Source: Pontiella agarivorans (GTDB lineage Bacteria > Verrucomicrobiota > Kiritimatiellia > Kiritimatiellales > Pontiellaceae). From it: a stretch of DNA of 64,000 nucleotides. A program made the position numbers and the translations under genes. The notes beneath the pieces are model-generated. The model was given only the letters and a program-made list of their open reading frames with translations, was not told the origin of the DNA and made no database searches. The stretch spans positions 186,001-250,000 of the forward strand of contig NZ_JARVCO010000002.1 of the NCBI RefSeq assembly GCF_034531395.1, read 5' to 3'. Shown piece after piece: positions 8,277 to 17,370 of the stretch. Every line of letters starts with the position of its first letter. Positions within the stretch are counted from its first letter, which is position 1.

Positions 8277-9416
8277 ATGCTGTACTACCTTTCGCTGTTG
8301 GAGGGGACGCTCTCTGAGCTTCGCCTTTTTCAATACATCACTTTTCGCACGCTGGGTGCGGCCTCAACAGCTTTTATTATTTCGCTGCTTTTTGCTCCCT
8401 TTTTGATCCGGCAGCTGAAGATTGTCAATTTCGGGGATCAGGTTGAAGATGATCGGGTCGGGGCACTGGATAAAAGCAGGAAAGTGGGGACGCCCACGAT
8501 GGGCGGACTGTTGATTATTCTTTCGACCTCGGCGGCAACGCTGCTCTGGGCGGTGCCGACGAATATCTATGTTTTGATTTCGCTCGGAACGTTTGTGCTT
8601 ATGGGAATGATCGGTTTTGCCGATGATCTGCTGAAAATAAAACGCCGCAACGGGCTCAGTGTGAAAATGAAGTTCGGTGCTCAGCTGATTTGGGCTGTGG
8701 TTGTTTTTGCGGTGCTTTGGATGGTGCCTGAAACGCGTGAACGGGTGACCGATCTGATGGTGCCTTTTTTCAAAAATCCGGTGGTTCAACTGTCGATGAT
8801 TCCGGCCTTTCTTTTTATGTTTTTTGTGCTCGTCGGAGCATCGAACGCGGTGAATCTGACGGACGGTCTGGATGGCCTGGCTATTGGGTGCTCAAATTCG
8901 GTGGCCGTGGCGTATCTGATTCTGACCTACATGGCGGGACATTATAACTTTGCCGAATACCTGCAGGTTCCTTTTGTTAAAGGCAGTGGTGAGTTGACGG
9001 TATTCTGCGGGGCCCTGCTGGGCTCCGGTCTTGGCTTCCTCTGGTACAATTGCCATCCCGCCAAAATTTTCATGGGCGATACCGGGTCGTTGGCGCTCGG
9101 CGGTGCAATCGCCATGCTGGCCATTCTGATCAAACAGGAACTGCTGCTTGTGATCGTGGGCGGTGTTTTTGTGGTGGAGGCTGCCAGCGTGGTTATTCAA
9201 AGCGGCTGGTTTAAATTTACAAAGAAAAAATACGGCGAAGGCCGCCGGGTTTTCAAATGCGCGCCGCTGCACCACCATTTTGAGTTTGTTGAAAAAGAGC
9301 GGGCTATGGATCAGAATCGCGCGCCGGAACTGGTGGAAACCATTATTGTAACCCGCTTCTGGATTCTCTCCATCATCTTTGCCCTCATCGGCGTGGCTAC
9401 TTTGAAGATTCGATAA
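8277..9416 (+). CDS. mraY: Phospho-MurNAc-pentapeptide transferase MraY
   Basis: MraY moves phospho-MurNAc-pentapeptide onto undecaprenyl phosphate, making lipid I at the inner membrane. The 379-aa polytopic protein shows the family motifs NAVNLTDGLDGLA (Mg2+-binding aspartates) and FMGDTGSLALGG, with about ten membrane segments. The 81-bp gap from murF is among the larger ones in the cluster. Its stop overlaps the murD start (TAATG). Confidence 0.96.
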   Translation: MLYYLSLLEGTLSELRLFQYITFRTLGAASTAFIISLLFAPFLIRQLKIVNFGDQVEDDRVGALDKSRKVGTPTMGGLLIILSTSAATLLWAVPTNIYVLISLGTFVLMGMIGFADDLLKIKRRNGLSVKMKFGAQLIWAVVVFAVLWMVPETRERVTDLMVPFFKNPVVQLSMIPAFLFMFFVLVGASNAVNLTDGLDGLAIGCSNSVAVAYLILTYMAGHYNFAEYLQVPFVKGSGELTVFCGALLGSGLGFLWYNCHPAKIFMGDTGSLALGGAIAMLAILIKQELLLVIVGGVFVVEAASVVIQSGWFKFTKKKYGEGRRVFKCAPLHHHFEFVEKERAMDQNRAPELVETIIVTRFWILSIIFALIGVATLKIR

Positions 9417-10702
9417 TGACCGAATATCGTTCAGCATTGATTTTGGGATTCGGGCGGTCGGGCCGGGCGGCGGAGGCGTTGCTGCAGTCGGAGGGCTGCG
9501 CCACAGTGGTGGCATCAGATGACCGGATGGATGACGCAGCATTTTTCCAATGTCTGGAAACGGTGGATTTTGATGTATGCATTGTCAGTCCCGGTTTTGC
9601 GTTGGACCATCCTTGGATGATTGCCGTGCAAGGGGCGGAAATTCCGCTTTTATCTGAGCTGGAGCTGGGCTGGTCGCGGCATAAGGGAAAAACGATCGCG
9701 CTGACGGGATCCAACGGAAAGAGCACCGCCGTGAAATGGATCTGTGAGAGTCTGGTTGCATCCGGGTTGAAGGCGGAAATCGGCGGGAATTACGGCATTC
9801 CGGCAAGTGAGGTGGTGCTGGAATATCCGGATCTGGATTGGCTGGTATTGGAAGTCAGTTCATTCCAGCTGGAAACCGTACGGGAATTTTATGCCGATAT
9901 TGCCGTCGTATTGAATGTGCTGCCGAATCATCTCAACCGCCACGGCACAATGACCTGTTATCTGGAAACCAAGGCCCGTATTTTCGGAATATCGGAGGCG
10001 AGTCGAATCTGCGTGATACCGCATGAGTTGCTGAGCGATTTCCGCGGTGCGGTTTCCGGCGAGCGAAATTGGGTGACGTTCGGAGCGGGCGGCGTTTATC
10101 AGTTTTGCAGCGGGCAGGTTTTCCATGGATTGAAAAATGTGCTGAATCTCACGGGAACTCTTTTTGATTCGCCGGTCATCGGTAGCTGCACGGGGGCCGC
10201 CGCTGCGGCCGCCTTTGAAGCTGGGGGGCTGGAAATGCAGACTTTGGAACGAAGTGCGAAGAGCTTTAAACCCTTGCGCCATCGGCTTCAACGACTGGGT
10301 GAAGTGCGCGGGGTGTTTTATGTAAATGACTCCAAGGCGACCAACCTTGCGGCCATGACGGCGGCGCTGGGGGCGATCGGCCGCGATATCCATTTGATAG
10401 CGGGAGGTTTGCCGAAGGAAAGCGACTACACTTTTGTTAAAGAAATACTGGCCGAACGGGTAAGGACGATATACGTTATCGGGCAAGCATCTCGAGCGAT
10501 GTTTGAGGCTTGGAGTACGGTTTGTCCGTGCGTGGAGTGCGGTACACTCGAAGAGGCTTTCGGCCAGGCCGCGCAGGCGGCAGAAGCCGGGGAAACGGTT
10601 CTTCTTTCACCTGCTTGCGCAAGCTTCGACCAGTTTGACAGTTTTGAGGAACGCGGGGAATGTTTTGAAAGACTGTTTAATGGTGTGAAACATGCTGGAT
10701 GA
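9416..10702 (+). CDS. murD: UDP-MurNAc-L-Ala D-Glu ligase MurD
   Basis: MurD adds D-glutamate to UDP-MurNAc-L-alanine. It has 428 aa, slightly short of the usual ~440-450. The N-terminal nucleotide-binding fold is visible (LILGFGRSGRAAEALL), the ATP loop is LTGSNGKST (K102), and the C-terminal domain carries NDSKATN. A palindrome copy at 9545 is read as F-Q-C-L-E. In the standard order ftsW, murG and murC would follow; here a LysM lipoprotein gene comes next. Confidence 0.94.
   Translation: MTEYRSALILGFGRSGRAAEALLQSEGCATVVASDDRMDDAAFFQCLETVDFDVCIVSPGFALDHPWMIAVQGAEIPLLSELELGWSRHKGKTIALTGSNGKSTAVKWICESLVASGLKAEIGGNYGIPASEVVLEYPDLDWLVLEVSSFQLETVREFYADIAVVLNVLPNHLNRHGTMTCYLETKARIFGISEASRICVIPHELLSDFRGAVSGERNWVTFGAGGVYQFCSGQVFHGLKNVLNLTGTLFDSPVIGSCTGAAAAAAFEAGGLEMQTLERSAKSFKPLRHRLQRLGEVRGVFYVNDSKATNLAAMTAALGAIGRDIHLIAGGLPKESDYTFVKEILAERVRTIYVIGQASRAMFEAWSTVCPCVECGTLEEAFGQAAQAAEAGETVLLSPACASFDQFDSFEERGECFERLFNGVKHAG
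9545..9559. repeat. Dispersed palindrome copy 4 (TTCCAATGTCTGGAA)
   Basis: The arms are exact. It lies inside murD and is read as F-Q-C-L-E. Confidence 0.75.
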
Positions 10703-10761
10703 GGTGCTTCGTTTAGATAAGTAAACAGCGGGCGTCTGGGACGTCGAAACAGGAGTTTAAC

Positions 10762-11709
10762 ATGAAAATCGGATCTTCATTTTTTATGGCCGTCGCCGTA
10801 TTGAGCGCATTGGCGCTGACGCAGGGCTGTGTCACTACGGAATCGCAGGGAAGTGTTCGCGGCCCGGGGGCTAAAACAAAAGGCCCTTTCTGGCACAATC
10901 ACAAAAGTAAATCAGCTGACGAGGGCACGGCGGTTGCGCTGGAACCGTATGAGTCTTACGAAGACGCCGGAGCTGATCTTTATGTAATGGAAGATGATAT
11001 CAGCACCTCCGATTACCAGGGCGGCCCGAATACCGGTGCGTCATCATATGGCGAAACCGAAGTGTATATTGTCCAGAAAGGCGATGTGCTTTCCCAGATC
11101 GCCGTGGACTGCGATACCACGACGGCCACGCTGGTTCAAATGAACGGTCTGTCTAATCCGGATGTGCTTTATGTCGGGCAGGAACTGCGGGTTCCGGCCG
11201 GCAGTAAGGGTACCGTATCCAAACCGACCGGAACGGTAAAATCCGGTGGAATCTACATTATCCAGAAAGGCGACACGCTATCCGAAATTGCGCTGGCCGC
11301 CGGAGTTACCCTCAACGATCTGCGTGAGGTCAACGGTCTCAAGGGCGATGTGATCATGGCTGGCGAGGAACTGAATATTCCGTCGTATGGCAAGGTGCCG
11401 AGCAGCGCAAGAAAGGCGAGATCGACGAAAACCGTTAAATCAGATCCGGAACCGCAAATGACTGAGCCGGAGCCGCAAATGACTGAACCGGAACCGCAGC
11501 CTTTGGCTGCATTTGAAGATTCTGCACCGGCTCCGATTGTTGAAGTGGATAATATCGTAGTTGATGAAGTCATGTATCCGGGGGAAACCCTCGACGACAA
11601 AGCGCGTCAGTATGGTGTTTCCAAAGCCGAAATCATGCGTTTGAACGGTATTACCGACGAGTCCCAGATTCGTGAAGGTCAGACCATCCGTATTCCGGTT
11701 TCCGACTAA
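10762..11709 (+). CDS. Lipoprotein with three LysM domains
   Basis: This 315-aa envelope protein has a signal peptide ending in the lipobox LTQGC, so it should be lipidated. Three LysM peptidoglycan-binding domains lie at about residues 101-145, 164-207 and 268-312. A short proline/glutamate-rich direct repeat (TEPEPQM units, about 233-250) links domains two and three. No hydrolase or peptidase domain is present, so it probably binds the wall or acts as a division or hydrolase-regulating factor. Its place between murD and ftsW suggests a role in division. AGGAG precedes the ATG. Confidence 0.85.
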   Translation: MKIGSSFFMAVAVLSALALTQGCVTTESQGSVRGPGAKTKGPFWHNHKSKSADEGTAVALEPYESYEDAGADLYVMEDDISTSDYQGGPNTGASSYGETEVYIVQKGDVLSQIAVDCDTTTATLVQMNGLSNPDVLYVGQELRVPAGSKGTVSKPTGTVKSGGIYIIQKGDTLSEIALAAGVTLNDLREVNGLKGDVIMAGEELNIPSYGKVPSSARKARSTKTVKSDPEPQMTEPEPQMTEPEPQPLAAFEDSAPAPIVEVDNIVVDEVMYPGETLDDKARQYGVSKAEIMRLNGITDESQIREGQTIRIPVSD

Positions 11710-11730
11710 AAAACCGTTTGGCGGGAATCA

Positions 11731-12858
11731 ATGCGCAGAACGATTTCGCTGTTTATCGCTATTGTATTGATTCTCGTCACGATCGGCATTCTGATTCTCG
11801 CGAGCGCGAGCTCGGCGAAGTATGACGATGCCACCTATTTTGTGCGCCGCCAGCTGATGTGGCTGGCGGTTGCTTTTTGCGCGGGTGCTTTGGCTGCGCG
11901 TTTTGATTACAGTCACTATAAAAAGCTGGCCATACCACTGGCTGTTTTTTCCGTATTTCTGCTGGTTCTTGTCCGTATTCCGGGCATTGGCAGTAATATC
12001 AACGGAAGCTGGCGCTGGATCAAAATCGGGCCTATATCTGTCCAGCCTTCGGAAATCGCCAAGGTGGGCATCATTATGCTCTTTGCTTGGTGGCTTGCCC
12101 GGAATCAGCGGCGGATCGATGAGCTTAAACGCGGTATTCTCGTCCCGTTTGGTCTGCTCGGTATTTTTGCGATACTGCTGGTATTGGAGCCGGATTTCGG
12201 AACCACCATGTTGGTTTCGTCTGTGGCGGTCAGCATGATGTTTCTCGGCGGTGTGAGTGTGGCTCCACTGCTCATTACCGGTATCACCGGGCTGCTGGGC
12301 GTGGCGATTTTGATCTTTATGAATCCGGAGCGCATGAGCCGGATTCTTGCGTTTCTTGATCCGCAGAAATATGAAAAGGATAAGGCCTGGCAGCTCATCA
12401 ATTCCCTGCGGGCCTTTGCCGGCGGGGAAGTCAGCGGCGTCGGTTTCGGAAACAGCATGCAGAAATATCACTATCTGCCGGAAGCGCACACCGATTTTAT
12501 TTTTCCAATCATTGGAGAGGAACTCGGCCTGATTGCTTCGCTGATTGTGGTTTCCATGTATATGCTTCTTTTTATTTTCGGTCTGCGCATTGCGTTCAAT
12601 GCCAAAGATGATTTCGGGCGGCTGCTGGCGTATGGGATAACGCTGATGATTACTGTTCAGGCGCTGATTAATTTTGCGGTGGTTACCGGCTGCGTGCCGA
12701 CCAAAGGGCTGGCCCTGCCTTTCATCAGTTACGGGGGGTCAAGTCTGGCCATCTCCGGGGCGATGATCGGGATCCTGATCAATGTGGCGTATGCGGGAAT
12801 GAAATCCCCGTCAAAATCGGCCCGCAACCCCTTTAAAGACCGTGTGAGGAAAGTTTAA
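11731..12858 (+). CDS. ftsW: SEDS peptidoglycan glycosyltransferase FtsW
   Basis: SEDS proteins polymerise lipid II into glycan strands with a class B PBP. The 375-aa protein has about ten membrane segments and the family signature near the C terminus (FISYGGSSL). FtsW is preferred to RodA because it sits in the cluster with ftsI, although sequence alone does not separate them. The gene starts 21 bp after the LysM lipoprotein. The usual next genes murG, murC, ftsQ, ftsA and ftsZ do not follow. Confidence 0.9.
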   Translation: MRRTISLFIAIVLILVTIGILILASASSAKYDDATYFVRRQLMWLAVAFCAGALAARFDYSHYKKLAIPLAVFSVFLLVLVRIPGIGSNINGSWRWIKIGPISVQPSEIAKVGIIMLFAWWLARNQRRIDELKRGILVPFGLLGIFAILLVLEPDFGTTMLVSSVAVSMMFLGGVSVAPLLITGITGLLGVAILIFMNPERMSRILAFLDPQKYEKDKAWQLINSLRAFAGGEVSGVGFGNSMQKYHYLPEAHTDFIFPIIGEELGLIASLIVVSMYMLLFIFGLRIAFNAKDDFGRLLAYGITLMITVQALINFAVVTGCVPTKGLALPFISYGGSSLAISGAMIGILINVAYAGMKSPSKSARNPFKDRVRKV

Positions 12859-12860
12859 CC

Positions 12861-13706
12861 ATGAACGATGAATATGAACTGCTCGACAGTGGAAACGGAA
12901 AAAAGCTGGAACGCTATGGCGATATTATTCTGGAGCGTCCCGCTGCGCAGGCAGTCTGGGCCCCCCAGTTTTCCAATCGCTGGAAAAATGCGACGGCGCG
13001 TTTCGACCGGGTAGGCGGGCTGAACTGGGAGGGGCGGAATAAAGTGTCCAAACCCTGGAATGTGAATGTTGCCGGGGTCACGATGAAATTATCGGCCACC
13101 GATTTCGGTCACATCGGTGTTTTTCCGGAAACGCGTGCGCTCTGGAAATGGATTCGTGAAATGCTGGATAAACAGGCAAAGAAAAAAGGACGAGCTCTTA
13201 AATTTCTGAATCTATTTGCTTATTCGGGGGGAGCGACACTGGCGGCGGCGCAGTCGGGGGCGCAATGCTGCCATTTGGATGCTTCGAAAGGGATGGTGGA
13301 CTGGGCACGCGAAAATGCAGTGCTCAATAATTTGACCGATGCGCCGATCCGCTGGATTGTGGATGATGTGATTAAATTTCTGCGCCGTGAAGTGAAGCGT
13401 GGTAATCGGTATGACGGGATTCTGTTGGATCCGCCGTCGTTCGGGCGCGGCAAAAAAGGCGAGCTTTATAAAATTGAAGATCAGTTGAGAACCACGCTCG
13501 ATCTGGTGGATCAGGTGGTTTCCGATGACCCCTCATTTGTGATTCTTACATCGCATACGCCCGGCTTTTCGCCGATTGTGCTACGTAATCTGCTGGCGCA
13601 GTATCATGACCGCGGCACCTTTGAATGTGGCGAAATGCTGCTGACGGGTAAGCCGGATGTGAATGACTTGCCGAATGGGAACTGGGCCCGCTGGATTAAT
13701 GAATGA
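12861..13706 (+). CDS. RlmI/RlmK-type rRNA methyltransferase
   Basis: A 281-aa class I SAM-dependent methyltransferase. The SAM fingerprint LNLFAYSGG lies in the first half and the catalytic-region motif [13 protein letters not shown] in the second, as in the RlmI/RlmK family that methylates 23S rRNA. There is no N-terminal PUA domain, so it resembles the isolated RlmK catalytic half. The exact target base cannot be read from the sequence. It starts 2 bp after ftsW and overlaps the next pseudouridine synthase by 8 bp. Confidence 0.8.
   Translation: MNDEYELLDSGNGKKLERYGDIILERPAAQAVWAPQFSNRWKNATARFDRVGGLNWEGRNKVSKPWNVNVAGVTMKLSATDFGHIGVFPETRALWKWIREMLDKQAKKKGRALKFLNLFAYSGGATLAAAQSGAQCCHLDASKGMVDWARENAVLNNLTDAPIRWIVDDVIKFLRREVKRGNRYDGILLDPPSFGRGKKGELYKIEDQLRTTLDLVDQVVSDDPSFVILTSHTPGFSPIVLRNLLAQYHDRGTFECGEMLLTGKPDVNDLPNGNWARWINE
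12971..12985. repeat. Dispersed palindrome copy 5 (TTCCAATCGCTGGAA)
   Basis: The arms are exact. It lies inside the RlmI/RlmK-type gene and is read as S-N-R-W-K. Confidence 0.75.
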
Positions 13707-14385
13707 GATTCAATATAACGCTGCAGAACTTGATGAATTGATTCTGTTTGCAGATAACCATCTGCTGGCCGTGAATAAGCCGGCCGGCCTGCTGACGCAG
13801 GACAGCGGCACGGGGCTGCGGAATCTTGAAGACTGGGCGCGTGAGTGGGTTCGGGTGGATAAAAACAAACCCGGCGCAGTTTTTCTGAATGCGGTACACC
13901 GGATCGATAAAGTAGTGAGCGGCGTTGTGTTGTTTGCCCGTACCAGCAAAGCGCTCAGCCGGCTGAACGAAGATGTCCGCAAGCGTAACGTGAAAAAAGT
14001 CTATCATGTATTGGTGGAAGGGGATCCGGGGAAACCAACGGATAAGCTGGTTCACTGGCTTTCCCATGAAAATCATAAAGCCCGAATCTGTAAAGAGGGG
14101 CATAAAGGTGCTCAGCGCGCGGTCCTCAGCTACCGGAAACGTCCACCGGTTGGAAACTTCCAGTGTTTGGAAGTGGATCTTGAAACCGGGCGCTATCACC
14201 AGATCCGTGCACAGCTTTCGGCCATCGGATGTCCGATTGTCGGTGATGCAAAATACGGCTCAAAAACGAAGTCGCCCGACGGAGCAATCGCCCTCCACAG
14301 CAGGGAGCTGCATGTGATGCATCCTACGCAGAAAGAGTGGATCAAAATCGAGGCTCCGTATCCGGAGCATTCTTTCTGGCATTAA
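13699..14385 (+). CDS. RluA-family pseudouridine synthase
   Basis: A 228-aa pseudouridine synthase. The catalytic motif is the aspartate in [11 protein letters not shown], the RluA-type H-R-(I/L)-D signature, and the C-terminal [10 protein letters not shown] motif is also present. There is no S4 domain, so it is a minimal catalytic form like RluA or TruC; which U it isomerises cannot be told. I chose ATG 13699 (overlapping the previous stop as ATGAATGA) over an upstream in-frame ATG. It ends head-on with rlmD. Confidence 0.85.
   Translation: MNEIQYNAAELDELILFADNHLLAVNKPAGLLTQDSGTGLRNLEDWAREWVRVDKNKPGAVFLNAVHRIDKVVSGVVLFARTSKALSRLNEDVRKRNVKKVYHVLVEGDPGKPTDKLVHWLSHENHKARICKEGHKGAQRAVLSYRKRPPVGNFQCLEVDLETGRYHQIRAQLSAIGCPIVGDAKYGSKTKSPDGAIALHSRELHVMHPTQKEWIKIEAPYPEHSFWH
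14158..14172. repeat. Dispersed palindrome copy 6 (TTCCAGTGTTTGGAA)
   Basis: The arms are exact. It is read as F-Q-C-L-E in the RluA-family gene. A one-mismatch relative (GTCCACCGGTTGGAA) ends 2 bp upstream at 14141-14155, making a tandem pair. Confidence 0.75.
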
Positions 14386-15815
14386 ATCCGTTCGAAACGG
14401 GCGACGGATTCGACATGGTTGGTCTGGGGAAACATGTCGATGGGCTGGCAGGAGACGAGCCGGTATTTTCCTTCTTCGCAGAACATCTGTCCGTCGCGGG
14501 CGAGTGAGGCCGGGTTGCAACTGACGTAGACGATGACGGGCGGAGCGATTTCCAGAAGCATTTTGACGGCTTTGGGATTCATTCCGGCGCGTGGCGGATC
14601 GGTGATGACGACGTCGGGAGCGCCGAAGGCATCGAGCTCGGGTTTGATGGTTTTGAAGTCCTTCATATCGAGCTGGATAAATTCACAGTTTTCGACAGCG
14701 TGGCGTTTGGCGTTTTCGCGGGCATCGTTCACGGAGCTTTCAACCAGTTCAACACCGAGCACTTTTTTGCAATGGCTGGAAGCAAAGAGGGTGATAGAAC
14801 CCGTGCCGCAGAAGAGGTCATACACCAGATCGGTCGTTTTGAGCTGTGCGGCTTCCAGGATCTGGAAATAGAGTTTTTCAGCCTGGACGGTATTCGTCTG
14901 GAAAAAGGAGTTTGCTGAAATGCGATACGTGTAGTCGCCGAGGGTGTCCTGAATATAACCGGGACCGTGGAGGATGTATTCTTTTTCTCCGAATGCCACG
15001 GTATTTTTGGCGGAGGTGATATTGTTGACAAAGGTGGTCAGTTTTTCGCCAAGTGCATCCTGCAGTTTGGCGCTCAGTTTTTCCATCAGCTCCGGGTTGT
15101 GCGATGAGGTGACGAGGTTGACCATAAATTCGCCGGTGTTTCCGCCGTGGCGGACGACGAGGTTGCGCAGTTCACCGGTATGAGTGTGGGTGGAGTAGAT
15201 GGGGAGGTCTGCTTTGTGTTCGAGGCAGAACGCACGGACCGTGTTTAGGGTCTGATTCATTTCCGGGGTGGAGAGGTCGCAGTGGTCGATGTCGATGGCT
15301 TTTGAAAAGCAACCGGGGGCGTGGAAGCCGAGGGCGAAATCGAGAGGTTTTTCGTGTTCGTCGGGCTCCAGGTTCATTTCATCAGGCGTGAGATAACGCA
15401 GATCGGTGAATGAGAAGTCCATTTTGTTGCGGTAGCCGAAGAGTTCCGGGGCGGGCAGGCAGGTGCGGCATTCAATATCCTTGAATCCGCCGAGGTGGTG
15501 GAGTGCATCCTGCACCTGTTTGCGTTTGAGGCGAAGTTGTTCGGCATAGTCCATATGCTGCCATTTGCACCCGCCGCATAGACCGAAGTAGGGACAGACC
15601 GGATCGATGCGGTGGGGGGAGGGTTTAACCAGTTCGCGCATCCGGGCTACGAGATATTTCTTTTTTATTTTGAAAATCTCTGCTTTCACCGTGTCGCCGA
15701 CGGCGGCGGGACCTTGTACGAATATGGAAATTCCGTCATCCAGCCGCCCGAAGCTCTGATTCTTGTCGCCCAGATCGAGAATTTCGACCTCCACCATCTG
15801 TTTCTTTTTATACAT
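14382..15815 (-). CDS. rlmD: 23S rRNA m5U methyltransferase, RlmD/RumA type
   Basis: A 477-aa TrmA/RumA-family enzyme that methylates C5 of a uridine in 23S rRNA. An N-terminal TRAM RNA-binding domain is followed by the cysteine cluster CPYFGLCGGC, which binds an Fe-S centre, and the SAM domain with DPPRAGMNPK. The catalytic cysteine lies in YVSCNPASLARD. I start it at ATG 15815 (MYKKKQ), where the TRAM homology begins, rather than 13 codons upstream. RlmC-type specificity cannot be excluded. It converges with the pseudouridine synthase, overlapping by 4 bp. Confidence 0.88.
   Translation of the reverse strand: MYKKKQMVEVEILDLGDKNQSFGRLDDGISIFVQGPAAVGDTVKAEIFKIKKKYLVARMRELVKPSPHRIDPVCPYFGLCGGCKWQHMDYAEQLRLKRKQVQDALHHLGGFKDIECRTCLPAPELFGYRNKMDFSFTDLRYLTPDEMNLEPDEHEKPLDFALGFHAPGCFSKAIDIDHCDLSTPEMNQTLNTVRAFCLEHKADLPIYSTHTHTGELRNLVVRHGGNTGEFMVNLVTSSHNPELMEKLSAKLQDALGEKLTTFVNNITSAKNTVAFGEKEYILHGPGYIQDTLGDYTYRISANSFFQTNTVQAEKLYFQILEAAQLKTTDLVYDLFCGTGSITLFASSHCKKVLGVELVESSVNDARENAKRHAVENCEFIQLDMKDFKTIKPELDAFGAPDVVITDPPRAGMNPKAVKMLLEIAPPVIVYVSCNPASLARDGQMFCEEGKYRLVSCQPIDMFPQTNHVESVARFERI
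14853..14867. repeat. Dispersed palindrome copy 7 (TTCCAGGATCTGGAA)
   Basis: The arms are exact. It is read on the - strand within rlmD as F-Q-I-L-E. Confidence 0.75.
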
Positions 15816-15930
15816 AGCGGGCGAGACCATAGTGGAGCAGGGCGGTTGGGGCAAAAGTAAAGTCGGGGGGAATTCGGATTGATGCCGTGCGGCAGGGGCG
15901 TATTCTATGTTTTTTAACTACGGGGAAATT

Positions 15931-16437
15931 ATGGAAACGATTAAAAATATCATGTCGCGCAGAAGTGTGCGCAGCTGGACGAAAGAGCCGGTTGCGGAGG
16001 AAAAAAAGAAAATCATTCTGGAGGCGGCCATGAATGCGCCGTCGGCCGCCGATGCACGGCCCTGGCATTTTGTGACGATGGATGATCCGGAAATTATCGG
16101 GCAGTTCACCGCGATGGGCGGAACGGAGATGCTCGCGGAATCGACCTTTATGGTGCTGGTCTGCGGGGAGCAGGCGAAAGAGATCTATCCGGGGTTCTGG
16201 CCGCAGGACTGTTCGTGTGCAGCGCAGAATATGCAGCTGGCGGCGCATGACCTTGGGGTTGGCTGTGTGTGGATTGCTGTTCATCCTCTGGAAGAGCGGG
16301 AAAAAACCTTTCGTGAAATTCTGGGGATTCCGGATCAGATCACGCCGTTTGCGTTGCTGGCCATGGGTATGCCGGCGGAAAAGCATGCGCCGGAATACCG
16401 ATACGACGCAGCACGGATTCATTTAAACAAATGGTAA
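15931..16437 (+). CDS. Nitroreductase-family flavoprotein
   Basis: A 168-aa FMN-dependent oxidoreductase with the family's opening IMSRRSVRSW (arginines contacting FMN phosphate), the NAPSAADARPWHFV motif and the C-terminal GMP segment. Such short members reduce nitro groups, quinones or flavins with NAD(P)H; the physiological substrate is unknown. ATG 15931 is preferred because GGGGAAA precedes it. The gene is divergent from rlmD, with the short gap 15816-15930 between them. Confidence 0.85.
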   Translation: METIKNIMSRRSVRSWTKEPVAEEKKKIILEAAMNAPSAADARPWHFVTMDDPEIIGQFTAMGGTEMLAESTFMVLVCGEQAKEIYPGFWPQDCSCAAQNMQLAAHDLGVGCVWIAVHPLEEREKTFREILGIPDQITPFALLAMGMPAEKHAPEYRYDAARIHLNKW

Positions 16438-16512
16438 CGTTTTGGTATTTTATTTTTGAACACAACGTGGAATGATTCGTCTGAGCTTGTAATTAACAAT
16501 TGGAGAATAAAA

Positions 16513-16833
16513 ATGGCAGAAGGCGTAATTGAACTGGATGGCAACGGCTATGAGGACGCAACCAAGAGCGGTGTCGTGTTGGTTGATTTCTGGGCACCTT
16601 GGTGCGGGCCTTGCAAAATGCAGACCCCGATTTTGGAAAAAGTTGCGGCAGAAGTTGGTGAAAAAGCGGTAATTGCCAAGGTCAATGTCGATGAAAATCC
16701 GGAGCTGGCTGCCAAATACGGCATTCGCTCCATTCCGACTTTGATTCTGCTCAAGGATGGCGAAAACAAACAGCAGTTTGTCGGCCTCCAACAGCAGGCG
16801 GCGCTGGTTTCCGCAATCGATGCCGAACAGTAA
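16513..16833 (+). CDS. trxA: Thioredoxin
   Basis: A 106-aa thioredoxin with the redox-active pair W-C31-G-P-C34-K and the cis-proline loop SIPTLIL. It reduces protein disulfides in the cytoplasm, with thioredoxin reductase encoded elsewhere. ATG 16513 lies behind TTGGAGAA. A palindrome copy and a strong terminator follow directly. Confidence 0.96.
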   Translation: MAEGVIELDGNGYEDATKSGVVLVDFWAPWCGPCKMQTPILEKVAAEVGEKAVIAKVNVDENPELAAKYGIRSIPTLILLKDGENKQQFVGLQQQAALVSAIDAEQ

Positions 16834-16836
16834 ATT

Positions 16837-16851
16837 TTCCACACGCTGGAA
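16837..16851. repeat. Dispersed palindrome copy 8 (TTCCACACGCTGGAA)
   Basis: The arms are exact, but the base after the first arm is C rather than a purine. It lies between genes, 3 bp after the trxA stop and 6 bp before the terminator stem. Confidence 0.75.
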
Positions 16852-16857
16852 TTATAG

Positions 16858-16886
16858 AAATCCCGTCTTGCCGACGGGATTTTTTT
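16858..16886 (+). terminator. Rho-independent terminator of trxA
   Basis: ATCCCGTC (16860-16867) pairs with GACGGGAT (16873-16880) around a 5-base loop and runs into seven T. The region from 16887 to 17146 holds no gene I can support; a small hairpin (GCTGAT/ATCAGC) is visible near 16917. Confidence 0.9.
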
Positions 16887-17146
16887 GGTTTTGAGGGCTT
16901 TTGTATTGAGCATAACGCTGATGTATATCAGCAATCTGAGCAACGTGCTTATGAAATAAGCCGCTTTGGGCATACCTGGGGAGCTATACCTTTCAGAATC
17001 TGCATCGAACGCTTGCTACAATATCGGCTCGAACCATGTTCAATGGTGCGGTGAACGGGGTTCTGATCGGTTGCTTCGGAGTTTTTGCCGGCGCCGACTT
17101 TTCAACAGGAGTCGAAAGTTACACATTTTTGCCGTCAATGCGTGTG

Positions 17147-17186
17147 AAAAAAATACTGCGGCAAACTCATTCGAGTTTGCCGCAGT
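17147..17186 (-). terminator. Terminator of tRNA-Pro
   Basis: A perfect 14-bp stem (17155-17168 with 17173-17186) has a 4-base loop. On the - strand it leads into a run of seven T (A at 17147-17153). It lies 6 bp beyond the tRNA 3' end. Confidence 0.88.
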
Positions 17187-17192
17187 AAAGGT

Positions 17193-17270
17193 TGGTCGGA
17201 GTGACAAGATTTGAACTTGCGACCTCTACCACCCCAAGGTAGCGCTCTAGCCAGGCTGAGCTACACCCCG
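17193..17270 (-). tRNA. tRNA-Pro (GGG)
   Basis: Read on the - strand from 17270 it folds as a cloverleaf. The acceptor stem CGGGGTG pairs with CACTCCG. The anticodon stem CTACC/GGTAG holds the loop TTGGGGT, with anticodon GGG for CCC proline codons. The T arm contains GTTCAAATC. The discriminator is A and the CCA end is encoded (17193-17195). Confidence 0.95.
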
Positions 17271-17297
17271 ACACTTAAAGTGGTCAAGAAGGCGCAG

Positions 17298-17326
17298 AAA
17301 GTAGCACGGTGCCGGGGGAGCGTCAA
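17298..17326 (-). promoter_or_regulatory. Candidate promoter for tRNA-Pro
   Basis: On the - strand, TTGACG (17326-17321) and TACTTT (17303-17298) are spaced 17 bp and place the start about 20 bases before the tRNA. The -35 is strong and the -10 is weak. Confidence 0.4.
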
Positions 17327-17370
17327 TGTCCGGATGAGATAAAAAGAAGCTGGCCGGGGCCGTTCCCGGA

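Noticed and set aside
9865-9876. TTCCAGCTGGAA in murD
   Set aside because: Spacing of the arms is two bases, not five, so it does not belong to the dispersed palindrome.
16966-17214. 82-codon frame running into the tRNA-Pro region
   Set aside because: It overlaps the tRNA and its terminator and has no coding features.
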